A DNA stretch of 64,000 nucleotides from Streptacidiphilus neutrinimicus (GCF_000787815.1 NZ_BBPO01000036.1:12539-76538), one strand, 5' to 3'; shown: positions 15,444 through 24,724, counted from the stretch's first letter. The notes: generated by a model from the sequence alone, not told the origin. Made by a program: numbers and translations.

Positions 15444-16376
15444 ATGAGCAACTCCCGAACCCCCGACGGCCTGTGCGCCGGTCGCGTGGTCGTGGTCACC
15501 GGCGCGGGCCGGGGCCTCGGCCGCGCGCACGCGCTCGCCTTCGCCGCCGAGGGCGCGAGGGTCGTGGTCAACGACCTAGGGGTGGCACGCGACGGCGCCG
15601 GATCCTCGACCGGCCCCGCACAGGAGGTCGTCGCCGAGATCCGCGCGAACGGCGGCGAGGCCGTCGCCCACGGCGGGGACATCGCCACCACCGACGGCGC
15701 GGCCTCCCTGGTCGCCGCCGCGCTGGACGCCTTCGGCCGACTGGACACCCTGGTCAACAACGCGGGCTTCCTGCGCGACCGGATGCTGGTCAACCTCGAC
15801 GAGGACGACTGGGACGCCGTCATGCGCGTGCACCTGAAGGGCCACTTCCTGCCGCTGCGTCACGCCGCCGCACACTGGCGGGCGGAGGCCAAGGCGGGCC
15901 GCAGGCCCGACGCCCGCGTGGTCAACACCAGCTCCGGCGCGGGCCTGCTGGGCAGCGTGGGCCAGGGCAACTACAGCGCGGCGAAGGCGGGCGTCCTCGG
16001 CCTGACGCTCGTCGCCGCGGCGGAGCTGGCGGGCTACGGCGTGCAGGTCAACGCGATCGCGCCGGCCGCCCGCACCCGGATGACCGAGCAGGCCTTCGCC
16101 GCCGCCATGGCCGCGCCGGACGGCCCGGACGCGTTCGACGCCATGGCGCCGGAGAACGTCTCGCCGCTCGTGGTCTGGCTCGGCTCCGCCGCGTCGGCCG
16201 GGGTGACCGGCCGGGTCTTCGAGGCGGAGGGCGGCCGGATCACCGTCATGGACGGCTGGCGGCCGGGCCCCACCGCGGACATCTCCGCACGTTGGTCGCC
16301 GTCCGCGGCCGGTGAGGCGACCCGTGCGCTGCTCGCCGCGAGCGCGCCGCCGCTCCCCGCGTACGGCTCCCGGTGA
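15444..16376 (+). CDS. Short-chain dehydrogenase, Rv3548c-like
   Basis: SDR of 310 residues of the type found in multifunctional hydroxyacyl-CoA dehydrogenases. Landmarks: VVTGAGRGLGRAHALAFA, VVVNDLG, NNAGFLRDRMLVNLDEDDW, NTSSGAGLLGSVGQGNYSA and AKAGVLGLT. The long C-terminal part (VTGRVFEAEGGRI, DGWRPG) is characteristic. AAGGAG lies 7 nt before ATG 15444. With the preceding SDR it reproduces the Rv3549c-Rv3548c pair of the mycobacterial steroid cluster. Its action on a beta-hydroxyacyl-CoA intermediate is inferred. Confidence 0.82.
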   Translation: MSNSRTPDGLCAGRVVVVTGAGRGLGRAHALAFAAEGARVVVNDLGVARDGAGSSTGPAQEVVAEIRANGGEAVAHGGDIATTDGAASLVAAALDAFGRLDTLVNNAGFLRDRMLVNLDEDDWDAVMRVHLKGHFLPLRHAAAHWRAEAKAGRRPDARVVNTSSGAGLLGSVGQGNYSAAKAGVLGLTLVAAAELAGYGVQVNAIAPAARTRMTEQAFAAAMAAPDGPDAFDAMAPENVSPLVVWLGSAASAGVTGRVFEAEGGRITVMDGWRPGPTADISARWSPSAAGEATRALLAASAPPLPAYGSR

Positions 16377-16595
16377 GCTGTTGTTGGCCCTCTGAAGAAT
16401 GAAGCCTTTTTCGCTGAATTCCAGGTTTAATCCAAACAAACACGCAGGTCAGATGGGGTCAAAGAAATTCTTACACCCCTCTTGCCCGGCCGGGTCGCTC
16501 TTATATGCTGTGCCCGCCGTGACCGCATTGCAGAAAAATCTTGATTGGCATGCGGAAACGCCTGTTACTTCATGCTTTCTGGAGAGGAAGCACAG
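16377..16595. promoter_or_regulatory. AT-richer leader upstream of the sugar operon
   Basis: About 220 bp clearly richer in A and T than its surroundings. A possible promoter is TTGCCC (16482-16487) and TATGCT (16504-16509), 16 bp apart; it is weak and chosen by eye. The ribosome site GGAGAGGAAG is at 16581-16590. No gene is apparent. The low GC may mark the left edge of an acquired sugar locus. Confidence 0.4.
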
Positions 16596-17726
16596 GTGCC
16601 GGAGCAAGAAATGATCCAGATCGCCGTGGCCAAACCGGTGATCGGCGAAGCCGAGATCGAGGCCGCAGTCCGAGTCCTGCGCAGCGGGAACGTCGTACAA
16701 GGACCGGAAGTCGCCGGATTCGAGGAGGAGTTCTCCCGACTGGTGGACGGCCGTCACTGTGTGGCAGTGAACTCCGGCACCTCCGCGCTGCAATTGACGT
16801 TGCTCGCGATGGGCATCGGTCCCGGCGACGAGGTCGTGGTGCCGTCCTTCTCCTTCGCCGCCACCGCCAACGCGGTGCGGCTCGTCGGCGCGGAGCCCGT
16901 CTTCGCGGACATCGAGCGCGACAGCTTCTGCCTCGACCCCGAGGCCGCCGCCGCCGCGATCTCGCCGCGCACCGCCGCCATCATGCCGGTGCACCTCTAC
17001 GGCCACCCGGCCGCCATGGACCGCATCGGCGCTCTCGCCGAGCGCCACGGCCTGGCACTGGTCGAGGACGCCGCCCAGGCCCACATGGCCTCGCTCGGCG
17101 GCACGCCCGCGGGCGCCTTCGGCACGGCCGGCTGCTTCAGCTTCTATCCCACCAAGAACATGCACGCCCTCGAGGGCGGCATGGTCACCACGGCCGACGC
17201 GGAGCTGGCCCGCAGGGTGCGGCTGCTGCGCAACCAGGGCATGGAGCAGCGCTACGCCAACGAGATCGTCGGCGCCAACATGCGCATGACGGACGTCGCC
17301 GCCGCGATCGGCCGGGTGCAGCTGGGCCGGCTCCCCGAGTGGACCGAGCGCCGCCGGGCCAACGCCAAGGCGCTGGACGCGGGCATCACCACGCTGGTGA
17401 CCCCGGTGCTCGCCGCGGGCGCCGAGCACGCCTACCACCAGTACACGGTGCGCGTGCCCGAGGCCGTCGGCCGCGCCGAGGCTCAGCAGGCGCTCGCGGC
17501 GGCCGGCGTGGGCAGCGCCGTCTACTACCCGACGCCGATCCACCGGCTCGTCCCGTACGCGACCCAGGGCCCCGCGAGCGAGCGGACCTGGGACCTGCCG
17601 GAGACCGAGCGCGCGGCGGCCGAGGTGCTGTCGCTGCCGGTGCACCCGTCGCTGACCGAGGCCGACCTGGACCGGATCGTCGCCGCCTGCAACGCGCTGG
17701 ACACCACGACGGGAGCCGAGAAGTGA
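16596..17726 (+). CDS. DegT/DnrJ/StrS sugar aminotransferase, WbpE-like
   Basis: PLP-dependent aminotransferase of 376 residues. GTG 16596 lies 6 nt after GGAGAGGAAG; the frame is open from 16545 but without a ribosome site. Family marks: NSGTSALQLTLLAMGIGPGDEVVVPSF cut into NSGTSALQL and GDEVVVPSFSFAATANA, VEDAAQAHMA, SFYPTKNMHALEGGMV (PLP lysine) and PTPIHRLVPY. Neighbours encoding WbpA-, WbpB- and WbpD-like enzymes suggest it aminates the 3-keto group of UDP-GlcNAcA using glutamate, as WbpE does. A different keto-sugar is possible. Its stop overlaps the next start (GTGA). Confidence 0.87.
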   Translation: MPEQEMIQIAVAKPVIGEAEIEAAVRVLRSGNVVQGPEVAGFEEEFSRLVDGRHCVAVNSGTSALQLTLLAMGIGPGDEVVVPSFSFAATANAVRLVGAEPVFADIERDSFCLDPEAAAAAISPRTAAIMPVHLYGHPAAMDRIGALAERHGLALVEDAAQAHMASLGGTPAGAFGTAGCFSFYPTKNMHALEGGMVTTADAELARRVRLLRNQGMEQRYANEIVGANMRMTDVAAAIGRVQLGRLPEWTERRRANAKALDAGITTLVTPVLAAGAEHAYHQYTVRVPEAVGRAEAQQALAAAGVGSAVYYPTPIHRLVPYATQGPASERTWDLPETERAAAEVLSLPVHPSLTEADLDRIVAACNALDTTTGAEK

Positions 17727-18748
17727 CCACCACCGGGGACCGGCCGCTGCGCGCCGGACTGGTCGGCGTCGGCGCCATGGGACGTCACCACTACCGGGTG
17801 CTCAGCGGCCTGGCCGGCGTGGAGCTGGTCGGCGTGGTGGACCCGGCGGCCGACCCGGCCGGCGTGGTGCGCGGCGTCCCGGTCGTGCCGGACGTGCACC
17901 AGCTGATCGCCCTCGGCGTCGACTACGCGGTGGTGGCCTGCCCGACCGCGCTGCACGAGGAGGTAGCCCTCGCGTTCGCCGAGGCGGACGTGCACGTGCT
18001 GATCGAGAAGCCGCTGGCCGACACGGTCGAGGGCGCGCGCCGCGTGGTGGAGGCCTTCGAGTCGCGGGGGCTGGTCGGCGCGGTCGGCCACATCGAGCGG
18101 TTCAACCCGGCCCTGCAGAACCTGCGCGGGCGCCTGGAGGCGGGCGAGCTGGGCGAGGTCTACCAGGTGGTGACCCACCGCCAGGGTCCGTTCCCGCACC
18201 GGATCGCCGATGTCGGCGTGGTCAAGGACCTGGCCACCCACGACATCGACCTCACCGGCTGGGTGACCGGCCAGGAGTACGAGTCGGTGGCCGCGCACAC
18301 GGTCTCCCGCAGCGGCCGTCGGCACGAGGACATGGTCGCCGTGGTCGGTCGGCTCGCCGACGGCACCATGGTGAACCACCTGGTCAACTGGCTGAGCCCG
18401 CTCAAGGAGCGGCGCACCGTCGTCACCGGCGACAAGGGCTGCTTCGTCGCCGACACCCTGACGGCCGACCTGACCTTCTACGCCAACGGCGCCATCGACA
18501 CCGAGTGGGAGGCGCTGCGCGCCTTCCGCGGCGTCGCCGAGGGCGACATGATCCGCTTCGCGATCCCCAAGCGCGAGCCGCTGCTGGTGGAGCACGAGAG
18601 CTTCCGCGACGCGGTCTCGGGCAAGGACGCCGACATCGTGACGCTGCGCCAGGGCCTGCGCACGGTGGAGGTCTCCGCCGCCGTCCTGGCCTCGGCCGAG
18701 TCCGGCGGGACGATCCGCATACCCTCGTCCCGGACCCCGGCCGCGTGA
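17723..18748 (+). CDS. Gfo/Idh/MocA oxidoreductase, WbpB-like
   Basis: NAD(P)-dependent oxidoreductase of 341 residues starting at GTG 17723, overlapping the aminotransferase stop by 4 bp. N-terminal Rossmann motif GLVGVGAMGRHHYRVL, then the family signature HVLIEKPLADT near residue 90, then GHIERFNPALQNL and DLATHDIDL. In the UDP-diacetamido-glucuronate pathway WbpB oxidises C3 of UDP-GlcNAcA just before WbpE acts, so the adjacent order fits. Other Gfo/Idh/MocA sugar oxidations cannot be excluded. Confidence 0.85.
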   Translation: MTTTGDRPLRAGLVGVGAMGRHHYRVLSGLAGVELVGVVDPAADPAGVVRGVPVVPDVHQLIALGVDYAVVACPTALHEEVALAFAEADVHVLIEKPLADTVEGARRVVEAFESRGLVGAVGHIERFNPALQNLRGRLEAGELGEVYQVVTHRQGPFPHRIADVGVVKDLATHDIDLTGWVTGQEYESVAAHTVSRSGRRHEDMVAVVGRLADGTMVNHLVNWLSPLKERRTVVTGDKGCFVADTLTADLTFYANGAIDTEWEALRAFRGVAEGDMIRFAIPKREPLLVEHESFRDAVSGKDADIVTLRQGLRTVEVSAAVLASAESGGTIRIPSSRTPAA

Positions 18749-20586
18749 ACGCGCGGACGAAGGTCGCCGAGGAGGGCGCGACGGCGGCCGAGGGCCGCCC
18801 CGCGCCCGAACGGGCGCCCGGCGCGGCCTCGGGACCGGCGGTCGGCCGGGCGGTCGGACCGGCAGCTGGGAGCGCTCCGGCCCCGACGGCCCTGCCGAAC
18901 GCCGGAACCGGGGCGGCGGCCGGCGCGGCCGCCCTGGTGCCCGCGCAGGCGGGCCCGGCCGGGCCCGGGCAGCCCGACGTCACGGTCATCGTCGCGGTGT
19001 ACAACACCATGCCGTACCTCAGCACCTGCCTGGAGTCCCTGCTCGCGCAGACGCTCGGCACCGCTCGGATGCAGATCGTGACCGTCGACGACGGCTCGAC
19101 CGACGGCAGCGGCGAGGCGCTGGACGCCTTCGCCGCCGAGCACCCCGGCCTGGTCGACGTCGTCCACCAGGCCAACTCCGGCGGCCCGGCCGCCCCGAGC
19201 AATCGCGGGCTGGAGCTGGCCCGCGGGCGCTACGTCTTCTTCCTGGGCGCCGACGACCACCTGGGCCCGGAGGCGCTCGAACGCCTCGTCGCCGCCGCCG
19301 ACACGCACGGCACCGACGTCGTGGTCGGCCGGATGGTCGGCCTCAACGGGCGCTGGGTGCCCAAGGCCGCGTTCCAGCGGCAGCGGCACGACGCCACCCT
19401 CGGCAACTCCCCGCTGGCCTGGGCGCTGTCGAACACCAAGCTGTTCCGCCGCGCGCTGATCGAGCGGCTCGGGCTGCGCTACGACGAGGACCTGCCCGTC
19501 CTCAGCGATCAGCCGTTCACCCTGGCCGCCCTCTTCGCGGCCGGGCCGGTGTCGATCCTGAACGACTACGACTACTACTACGCGGTCCGCCGCTACAACG
19601 CCGGGAACATCACCTACCGGGGCGGCCCGGAGCCGCGCCTGCTCGGCACCGAGCGCATCATGGCGCTGACCGGCAGGCTCGCCGACTCCCCCGAGGCCCT
19701 TGAGCGGGTGCACCGCCGCCACCTGGAGGGCGAGCTCGCGGACATCCTCGGCCCGGCGCTGCTGGAGCTGGACCGCGAGGCGCAGGAGCGGATCGTCTCC
19801 CGCGTCGGGGTGCTGGTCGCGGCGCACGCGAGCGACGACCTGCTGCTCAGGGTGCCCGTGGCGGCCCGGATCCGGCTGCTGCTGGCCCGCGCCGGCGAGG
19901 TGGACGCCGTGCTCGCGGCACTGCGCTTCGAGCAGGCCGACCGGCGGCCGCCGCTGCTCGTCCGCGGCGAGCGCGCCCTGCTGGACCACCCGGCCCTGGG
20001 CGACGCCCGGCTCGGCATCGACGAGCGGTTCTTCGAGACGGACGACTCGCTGACCCGCCTCGACGGCCTGACCGCCGAACTGGCGCTGGACGCCCGCCGC
20101 CGTCCCTGCCTGACCCTCACCGCGCACAGCCCGCTCCCCGGGTACGGCGGGCCGGTCGCCCGCGTCTGGGTGGAGACCTTCCGCTCCGGCGGCGCCGGAA
20201 CCGCGGGCGAGCAGTTCGTCGCCCACCAGGCCCTGGTCTCCTACGCCGCCGCTCCCGACGGCGGGACCGTGCTCACCGCGCGGGTCCCGCTCGGCCTGCT
20301 GCTGCGCCAGGCCCACCTCGGTGCGGCCAGCGGACCGTGGTCGGTGCGGCTGCGGCTGCACGGCCGGGCCAGTACGGGCGGCCGCACGCACGAGATCCAG
20401 CCCGTCCGCTGCGCCAAGCCCGTCAAGCTGCGGGCCTGGCGCGGTCCCCACCTGTTCCGGGTCTCCGCGAACGTCGGCGCCGAGGGCGAGTTGCAGCTCT
20501 CGGTCGGCGCGCTGAGCCTGGTCCGCTCGTTGAAACGACGGCTGCGCCCCACCCCGCGCGCCGCCCAGGAAGGAACAACCGCGTGA
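18745..20586 (+). CDS. Family 2 glycosyltransferase with extra C-terminal domain
   Basis: A 613-residue protein coupled by a GTGA overlap to the oxidoreductase gene. Residues 1-75 are Ala/Gly/Pro-rich and probably disordered. A GT-A domain follows (VTVIVAVYNTMPYL, VTVDDGSTDGSGEAL, SGGPAAPSNRGLELARGRY, FFLGADD as the DXD region). About 300 C-terminal residues hold helical segments and then beta-rich sequence (TLTAHSPLPGYGGPVARVW, RLRLHGRA) that I do not recognise. The layout resembles teichoic-acid type transferases with C-terminal polymer-binding domains, but this is only a resemblance. No membrane segments, so it acts at the cytoplasmic face. Confidence 0.83.
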   Translation: MNARTKVAEEGATAAEGRPAPERAPGAASGPAVGRAVGPAAGSAPAPTALPNAGTGAAAGAAALVPAQAGPAGPGQPDVTVIVAVYNTMPYLSTCLESLLAQTLGTARMQIVTVDDGSTDGSGEALDAFAAEHPGLVDVVHQANSGGPAAPSNRGLELARGRYVFFLGADDHLGPEALERLVAAADTHGTDVVVGRMVGLNGRWVPKAAFQRQRHDATLGNSPLAWALSNTKLFRRALIERLGLRYDEDLPVLSDQPFTLAALFAAGPVSILNDYDYYYAVRRYNAGNITYRGGPEPRLLGTERIMALTGRLADSPEALERVHRRHLEGELADILGPALLELDREAQERIVSRVGVLVAAHASDDLLLRVPVAARIRLLLARAGEVDAVLAALRFEQADRRPPLLVRGERALLDHPALGDARLGIDERFFETDDSLTRLDGLTAELALDARRRPCLTLTAHSPLPGYGGPVARVWVETFRSGGAGTAGEQFVAHQALVSYAAAPDGGTVLTARVPLGLLLRQAHLGAASGPWSVRLRLHGRASTGGRTHEIQPVRCAKPVKLRAWRGPHLFRVSANVGAEGELQLSVGALSLVRSLKRRLRPTPRAAQEGTTA

Positions 20587-21866
20587 ACGTCTGCGTAGTC
20601 GCCCTCGGCAAGATCGGCCTCCCGCTGGCGGTGCAGTTCGCAGCCAAGGGCCACCGGGTCGTCGGCGCGGACGTGAACCCGGCCGTGGTCGAGCAGGTCA
20701 ACGCCGGGACCGAGCCCTTCCCCGGCGAGGCGGAGCTCGACCTGCGCCTCAAGCAGGCGGTCACCGCCGGCCTGCTGACCGCGACCACGGACACGGCCGC
20801 CGCCGTGGCAGCGAGCGAGGTCGTGGTGCTCGTCGTGCCGCTCTTCGTCGACGGCGAGGGCACCCCGGACTTCTCGCTGCTCGACGCCGCCACGGAGGCC
20901 GTCGCCGCCGGGCTGAGGCCGGGCACCCTGGTCTGTTACGAGACCACGCTGCCGGTCGGCACCACCCGTGACCGCTGGGCGCCGCTGCTCGAGCGCGGCT
21001 CCGGGCTGACCGCGGGGCGCGACTTCCACCTGGTCTTCAGCCCCGAGCGGGTGCTCACCGGCCGGGTCTTCGCGGACCTGCGCCGCTACCCCAAGCTGAT
21101 CGGCGGCATCGACGCCGCATCGGCGGCGGCCGGCCGCGCCTTCTACGAGGCCGCCCTGGACTTCGACGAGCGCCCGGAACTGGGGCGTCCCAACGGCGTC
21201 TGGGACCTCGGCTCGGCCGAGGCCGCCGAGCTGGCCAAGCTCGCCGAGACCACCTACCGCGACGTCAACATCGGCCTGGCGAACCAGTTCGCGCGCTTCG
21301 CCGACCGGGTGGGCGTGGACATCGCCCAGGTCATCGCGGCCTGCAACAGCCAGCCGTACAGCCATATCCACACCCCCGGCATCGCCGTCGGCGGGCACTG
21401 CATCCCGGTCTACCCGCGGCTGTACCTGTGGAACGACCCGGAGGCGACGGTCGTCTCCTCCGCGCGCGCGGCCAACGCCGCGATGCCCGCCTACGCGGTC
21501 GACCTGCTGGCCGAGGCGTACGGCGACCTGGAGGGGGCGCACGTGCTGGTCCTCGGCGCGGCCTACCGCGGCGGGGTCAAGGAGACGGCGTTCTCCGGCG
21601 TCTTCCCGACGGTGGCGGCGCTGCGCGAGCGCGGCGCGGTCCCCTACGTCAGCGACCCGCTCTACACCGAGACCGAACTGGTCGCCCTCGGCCTGCCGCC
21701 GCACCGCGGCGAGCCGGTGACGGCGGCTGTGATCCAGGCGGACCACGCCGAGTACCAGATGCTCGGCGCCGCCGACCTGCCCGGCGTCCGGGCGCTGGTC
21801 GACGGCCGCCGCACCACCGACCCCGCGCGCTGGGAAGGCGTGCGCCGCGTCGTCATCGGCGGCTGA
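20583..21866 (+). CDS. UDP-N-acetyl-hexosamine 6-dehydrogenase, WbpA/WecC-like
   Basis: Nucleotide-sugar dehydrogenase of 427 residues, translated from GTG 20583 inside the preceding stop. Order: N-terminal NAD site (VVALGKIGLPLAVQFA), ETTLPVGTTRDRW, FSPERVLTGRVFADL, AELAKLAETTYRDVNI, and the catalytic Cys in GIAVGGHCIPVYPR. The FSPER and GGHCIPVYP forms are typical of the UDP-GlcNAc/UDP-ManNAc branch rather than UDP-glucose dehydrogenase. It would make UDP-GlcNAcA, the first step of the diacetamido-glucuronate route. UDP-ManNAcA is the alternative product. Confidence 0.88.
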   Translation: MNVCVVALGKIGLPLAVQFAAKGHRVVGADVNPAVVEQVNAGTEPFPGEAELDLRLKQAVTAGLLTATTDTAAAVAASEVVVLVVPLFVDGEGTPDFSLLDAATEAVAAGLRPGTLVCYETTLPVGTTRDRWAPLLERGSGLTAGRDFHLVFSPERVLTGRVFADLRRYPKLIGGIDAASAAAGRAFYEAALDFDERPELGRPNGVWDLGSAEAAELAKLAETTYRDVNIGLANQFARFADRVGVDIAQVIAACNSQPYSHIHTPGIAVGGHCIPVYPRLYLWNDPEATVVSSARAANAAMPAYAVDLLAEAYGDLEGAHVLVLGAAYRGGVKETAFSGVFPTVAALRERGAVPYVSDPLYTETELVALGLPPHRGEPVTAAVIQADHAEYQMLGAADLPGVRALVDGRRTTDPARWEGVRRVVIGG

Positions 21867-21940
21867 GCCCGAGGCGGCTGACACCGGCTCCGCCGGCAGG
21901 GGGGACAGGCTGTGACATCAAGCGAGAGGCTCGACCGCAG

Positions 21941-24577
21941 GTGAACGCGGAGCAGCAGGACGAGGTGGAAGACCTCGACGACCGGCCGAGGCTGGCCGTC
22001 ATCGTGGGCAACGGCATCACCGGCGACTCCCGGGTGCAGAAGACGGCGATCGCCGCCGCCCGGGAGGGCTGGCGGGTCCTGCTGCTCGGACGCAGCCGCA
22101 GCGGACGCGTGGAGCGTTCCTGGATGGGTCCCATCGAGGTGGTCCGGGTGCCGGTCTGGCACAACGTGCGCCGCCAGGTCGCCCACGACCGGGGGCGCAG
22201 CCTGCGCAGCCTGGTCACCCGCTTCCGCCTCGACGACGGCGACGCGCTCAAGCGCTACCAGGCCGCGCACCGCACCTGGGACCGCGCGCAGAGCGCCGAG
22301 GTCGGCACCCTCGTCCGAGAGGGCCGCGCGGGGCTGCGCCGCAGCACCCTCAAGGCCGTGCTGCGCGCCCGCCGCACCGTCTACCGGGCCCGCAACTGGG
22401 CCTACCGCTGGGAGGGCCGCCACCAGGCCGACCCGGCCGAGCCGGTCGGCGAGTGGCGCCTGGACTGGCCCGAACTGCTCGACCTGGACCTGGCCTTCGG
22501 CCCTGCGATCGAGAACTTCCGCCCGCACGTCATCCACGCCAACGACGTCACCATGCTGGTCCCGGCCGCACACAGCGCCGCCCGTCTGTGGGCCTCCGGA
22601 CACCGCTGCTCCTGGCTCTACGACTCGCACGAGTACGTGGCCGGCGTCGAGTGGGGCAACCCGCTGCGCCAAGCCGCCTACCCGGCGCTGGAGTCGGAGT
22701 TCATCGGCCGGGCCGACGCGGTCGTCACCGTCTCCCCGGAGATCGCCGAGCTGTTGCGCGAGGCGCACGGCCTGTCCGAGACGCCGATGGTCGTGGCCAA
22801 CACCCCGGTCCGCGAGGCGGTCGGCGTGGACGTGCCCGGCACCGGCGTACGCGGGCTGTGCGGGCTCGACGAGAGCGTCCCGCTGCTCGTCTACGCGGGC
22901 TGGGTGGACCGGCAGCGCGGCCTGGAGACCGTCGTCGCGGGCCTCGGCGAGCTGCCGGAGGTGCATCTCGCCCTGGTGACCAACCGGCAGAACCCTTTCG
23001 TGCAGGAGCTGCTGGACCAGGCGGCGGAGGTGGGCGCGGCGGACCGCGTGCACGTCCTCCCCTACGTGCCGCAGCACGCCGTCGCGGACTACCTCGCCTC
23101 GGCCGACCTCGGTCTGATCCCGTTCCGGCGCACGCCCAACTGTGAGCTGTCGCTGCCGACGAAGATGGCCGAGTACCTGCACGCGGGCCTGCCGGTGCTG
23201 GCCAGCGACGTGAAGACGGTCCAGGCCTTCACCGAGGAGCACGGCATCGGCGAGATCTTCACCGCCGGCGACGCGGTCTCCTTCGCCGAGGCGGCAGCCA
23301 AGGCCGTCGCCTCCCGGGACACCCTCGCGGAGCGGATCACCGAGCCGCTGCTCGCCGAGCTCTCCTGGGAGGCCCAGTCCGGCGCGCTGCTCGACCTCTA
23401 CCGCAGGCTGGCCGGCGCCGGCCCCGAGGTGGCCCGCCCCGACGTCCCGTGGACCGTCACCGAGCAGGTGCAGCGCCCCGCGCAGAGCGAGGACGGCACG
23501 ACGGCCTCCTTCAACCGCTGGCGCCCGCTCGCGCCCGCGGGCGCGGAGGGCGTCCGGCTGGGCATGGGCATCGCCAACTACGCGGGCCAGCTGGCCGCGT
23601 TCGCCTCGGCGGTCAGCCGCGAGCGGGAGGACGTCTCCTGCGAGGTGGTGATGGCCAGCAGCGCGACCGGCTTCGGCTACCCCGCCGACGCGTACCTCGA
23701 CAACGGCCGGCTGGGCTCGGTCGACGTCCAGGTCGAGCAGGTCCGCAGGGTCCTGTCCGGCCGCTACACCCACCTCCTGGCGGACGCCTTCCGCCCCGTC
23801 CTCGGCACCCTCAACGGCGACCACATCGGCGCGGATCTTCCCGCCCTGCGGTCCGCCGGTCTGAAGGTGGCCCTGCTGGCCCACGGTAGCGAGATCCGGC
23901 ACCCCGGCCGCCACCTGGCACGCCACACCGAGTCGCTCTTCCTCGACGCCCCCGCCGACCAGGTCGCCCTGATGACCACGATCGCGGAGCGCAACCGCAG
24001 GACGGCCGCGGACAGCGGCCTCCCCGTCTTCGTCACCACCCCCGACCTGCTGGTCGACCTCCCGTGGGCGACGTGGGCCCCGCTGGTCGTCGACGTCGAG
24101 TCCTGGGCGAGCGGCGCTCCCGTGCTGGAGCGCAGGCGCCCGGTCGTGGTGCACGCGCCGTCCAAGCGCTGGACCAAGGGCAGCGGCCGCATCCTCCCCG
24201 TCCTTCAGGAGATGCACGACAAGGGCGCGATCGACTTCCAGCTGCTGGAGGGCGTCCCGTGGGAGGAGGTCCGCCGCCGCATCAAGACTGCCGACATCGT
24301 GGTCGACCAGTTCGCGATCGGCGCCTACGGCACGTTCTCCTGCGAGGCGATGGCGGCCGGCCGGCCGGTCCTCTGCTACATCTCCGAGGAGGTCTCCGCG
24401 CTCACCGGCCCGCTCCCGATCGTCAACGCCACCAGCGCGACGCTCCGCGACGCGGTGGAGTCCCTCCTCGACGACCGCGCCGCGGGCGCCCGCATCGGCG
24501 CGGAGTCCCTCGCCTTCGTCCGCGACAACCACGACGGCCGCAGGACCGCGGCGGCGCTGAGCACCTTCCTGCAGTAG
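21941..24577 (+). CDS. Fused double GT-B glycosyltransferase
   Basis: An 878-residue protein with two glycosyltransferase-like halves. The first (about residues 15-495) is a GT4-type enzyme: YDSHEYVAGVEWGNPLRQ, ADAVVTVSPEIAELL, LVYAGWVDRQRGLETV, and the donor site PNCELSLPTKMAEYLHAG. The second (about 525-878) has another GT-B-like C-terminal domain: VVHAPSKRWTKGSGRI, QLLEGVPWEEV, VDQFAIGAYGTFSCEAMAAGRPV. GTG 21941 follows GAGAGG. The preceding dehydrogenase ends 74 bp upstream on the same strand. It probably adds two sugars in succession; acceptors are unknown. Confidence 0.85.
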   Translation: MNAEQQDEVEDLDDRPRLAVIVGNGITGDSRVQKTAIAAAREGWRVLLLGRSRSGRVERSWMGPIEVVRVPVWHNVRRQVAHDRGRSLRSLVTRFRLDDGDALKRYQAAHRTWDRAQSAEVGTLVREGRAGLRRSTLKAVLRARRTVYRARNWAYRWEGRHQADPAEPVGEWRLDWPELLDLDLAFGPAIENFRPHVIHANDVTMLVPAAHSAARLWASGHRCSWLYDSHEYVAGVEWGNPLRQAAYPALESEFIGRADAVVTVSPEIAELLREAHGLSETPMVVANTPVREAVGVDVPGTGVRGLCGLDESVPLLVYAGWVDRQRGLETVVAGLGELPEVHLALVTNRQNPFVQELLDQAAEVGAADRVHVLPYVPQHAVADYLASADLGLIPFRRTPNCELSLPTKMAEYLHAGLPVLASDVKTVQAFTEEHGIGEIFTAGDAVSFAEAAAKAVASRDTLAERITEPLLAELSWEAQSGALLDLYRRLAGAGPEVARPDVPWTVTEQVQRPAQSEDGTTASFNRWRPLAPAGAEGVRLGMGIANYAGQLAAFASAVSREREDVSCEVVMASSATGFGYPADAYLDNGRLGSVDVQVEQVRRVLSGRYTHLLADAFRPVLGTLNGDHIGADLPALRSAGLKVALLAHGSEIRHPGRHLARHTESLFLDAPADQVALMTTIAERNRRTAADSGLPVFVTTPDLLVDLPWATWAPLVVDVESWASGAPVLERRRPVVVHAPSKRWTKGSGRILPVLQEMHDKGAIDFQLLEGVPWEEVRRRIKTADIVVDQFAIGAYGTFSCEAMAAGRPVLCYISEEVSALTGPLPIVNATSATLRDAVESLLDDRAAGARIGAESLAFVRDNHDGRRTAAALSTFLQ

Positions 24578-24603
24578 CGCGTGGCCCTCCCGCGGTTGCC
24601 CTA

Positions 24604-24715
24604 CTGAGGGGCGGGGGGAACTGCGCGGACGAGCCACCCGCGCCCGGAGGGTCCTCAACGTTCCGGGCCATCCGCACACGGGTGGTTTCTCGCGCAGTTC
24701 CCCGCGCCCCTCGAG
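24604..24715. repeat. Intergenic palindromic repeat, copy 2
   Basis: Outer arms GAGGGGCGGGGGGAACTGCG and its near-complement CGCGCAGTTCCCCGCGCCCC pair over about 22 bp. Inner arms around CCACCCG and CGGGTGG follow, and the conserved GGGCCATCCGCAC lies on the right side. It sits exactly between two convergent genes and could fold as a bidirectional terminator. The same core is found at 147-284 and 63509-63618. Confidence 0.85.
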
Positions 24716-24724
24716 GGTCGTCGC

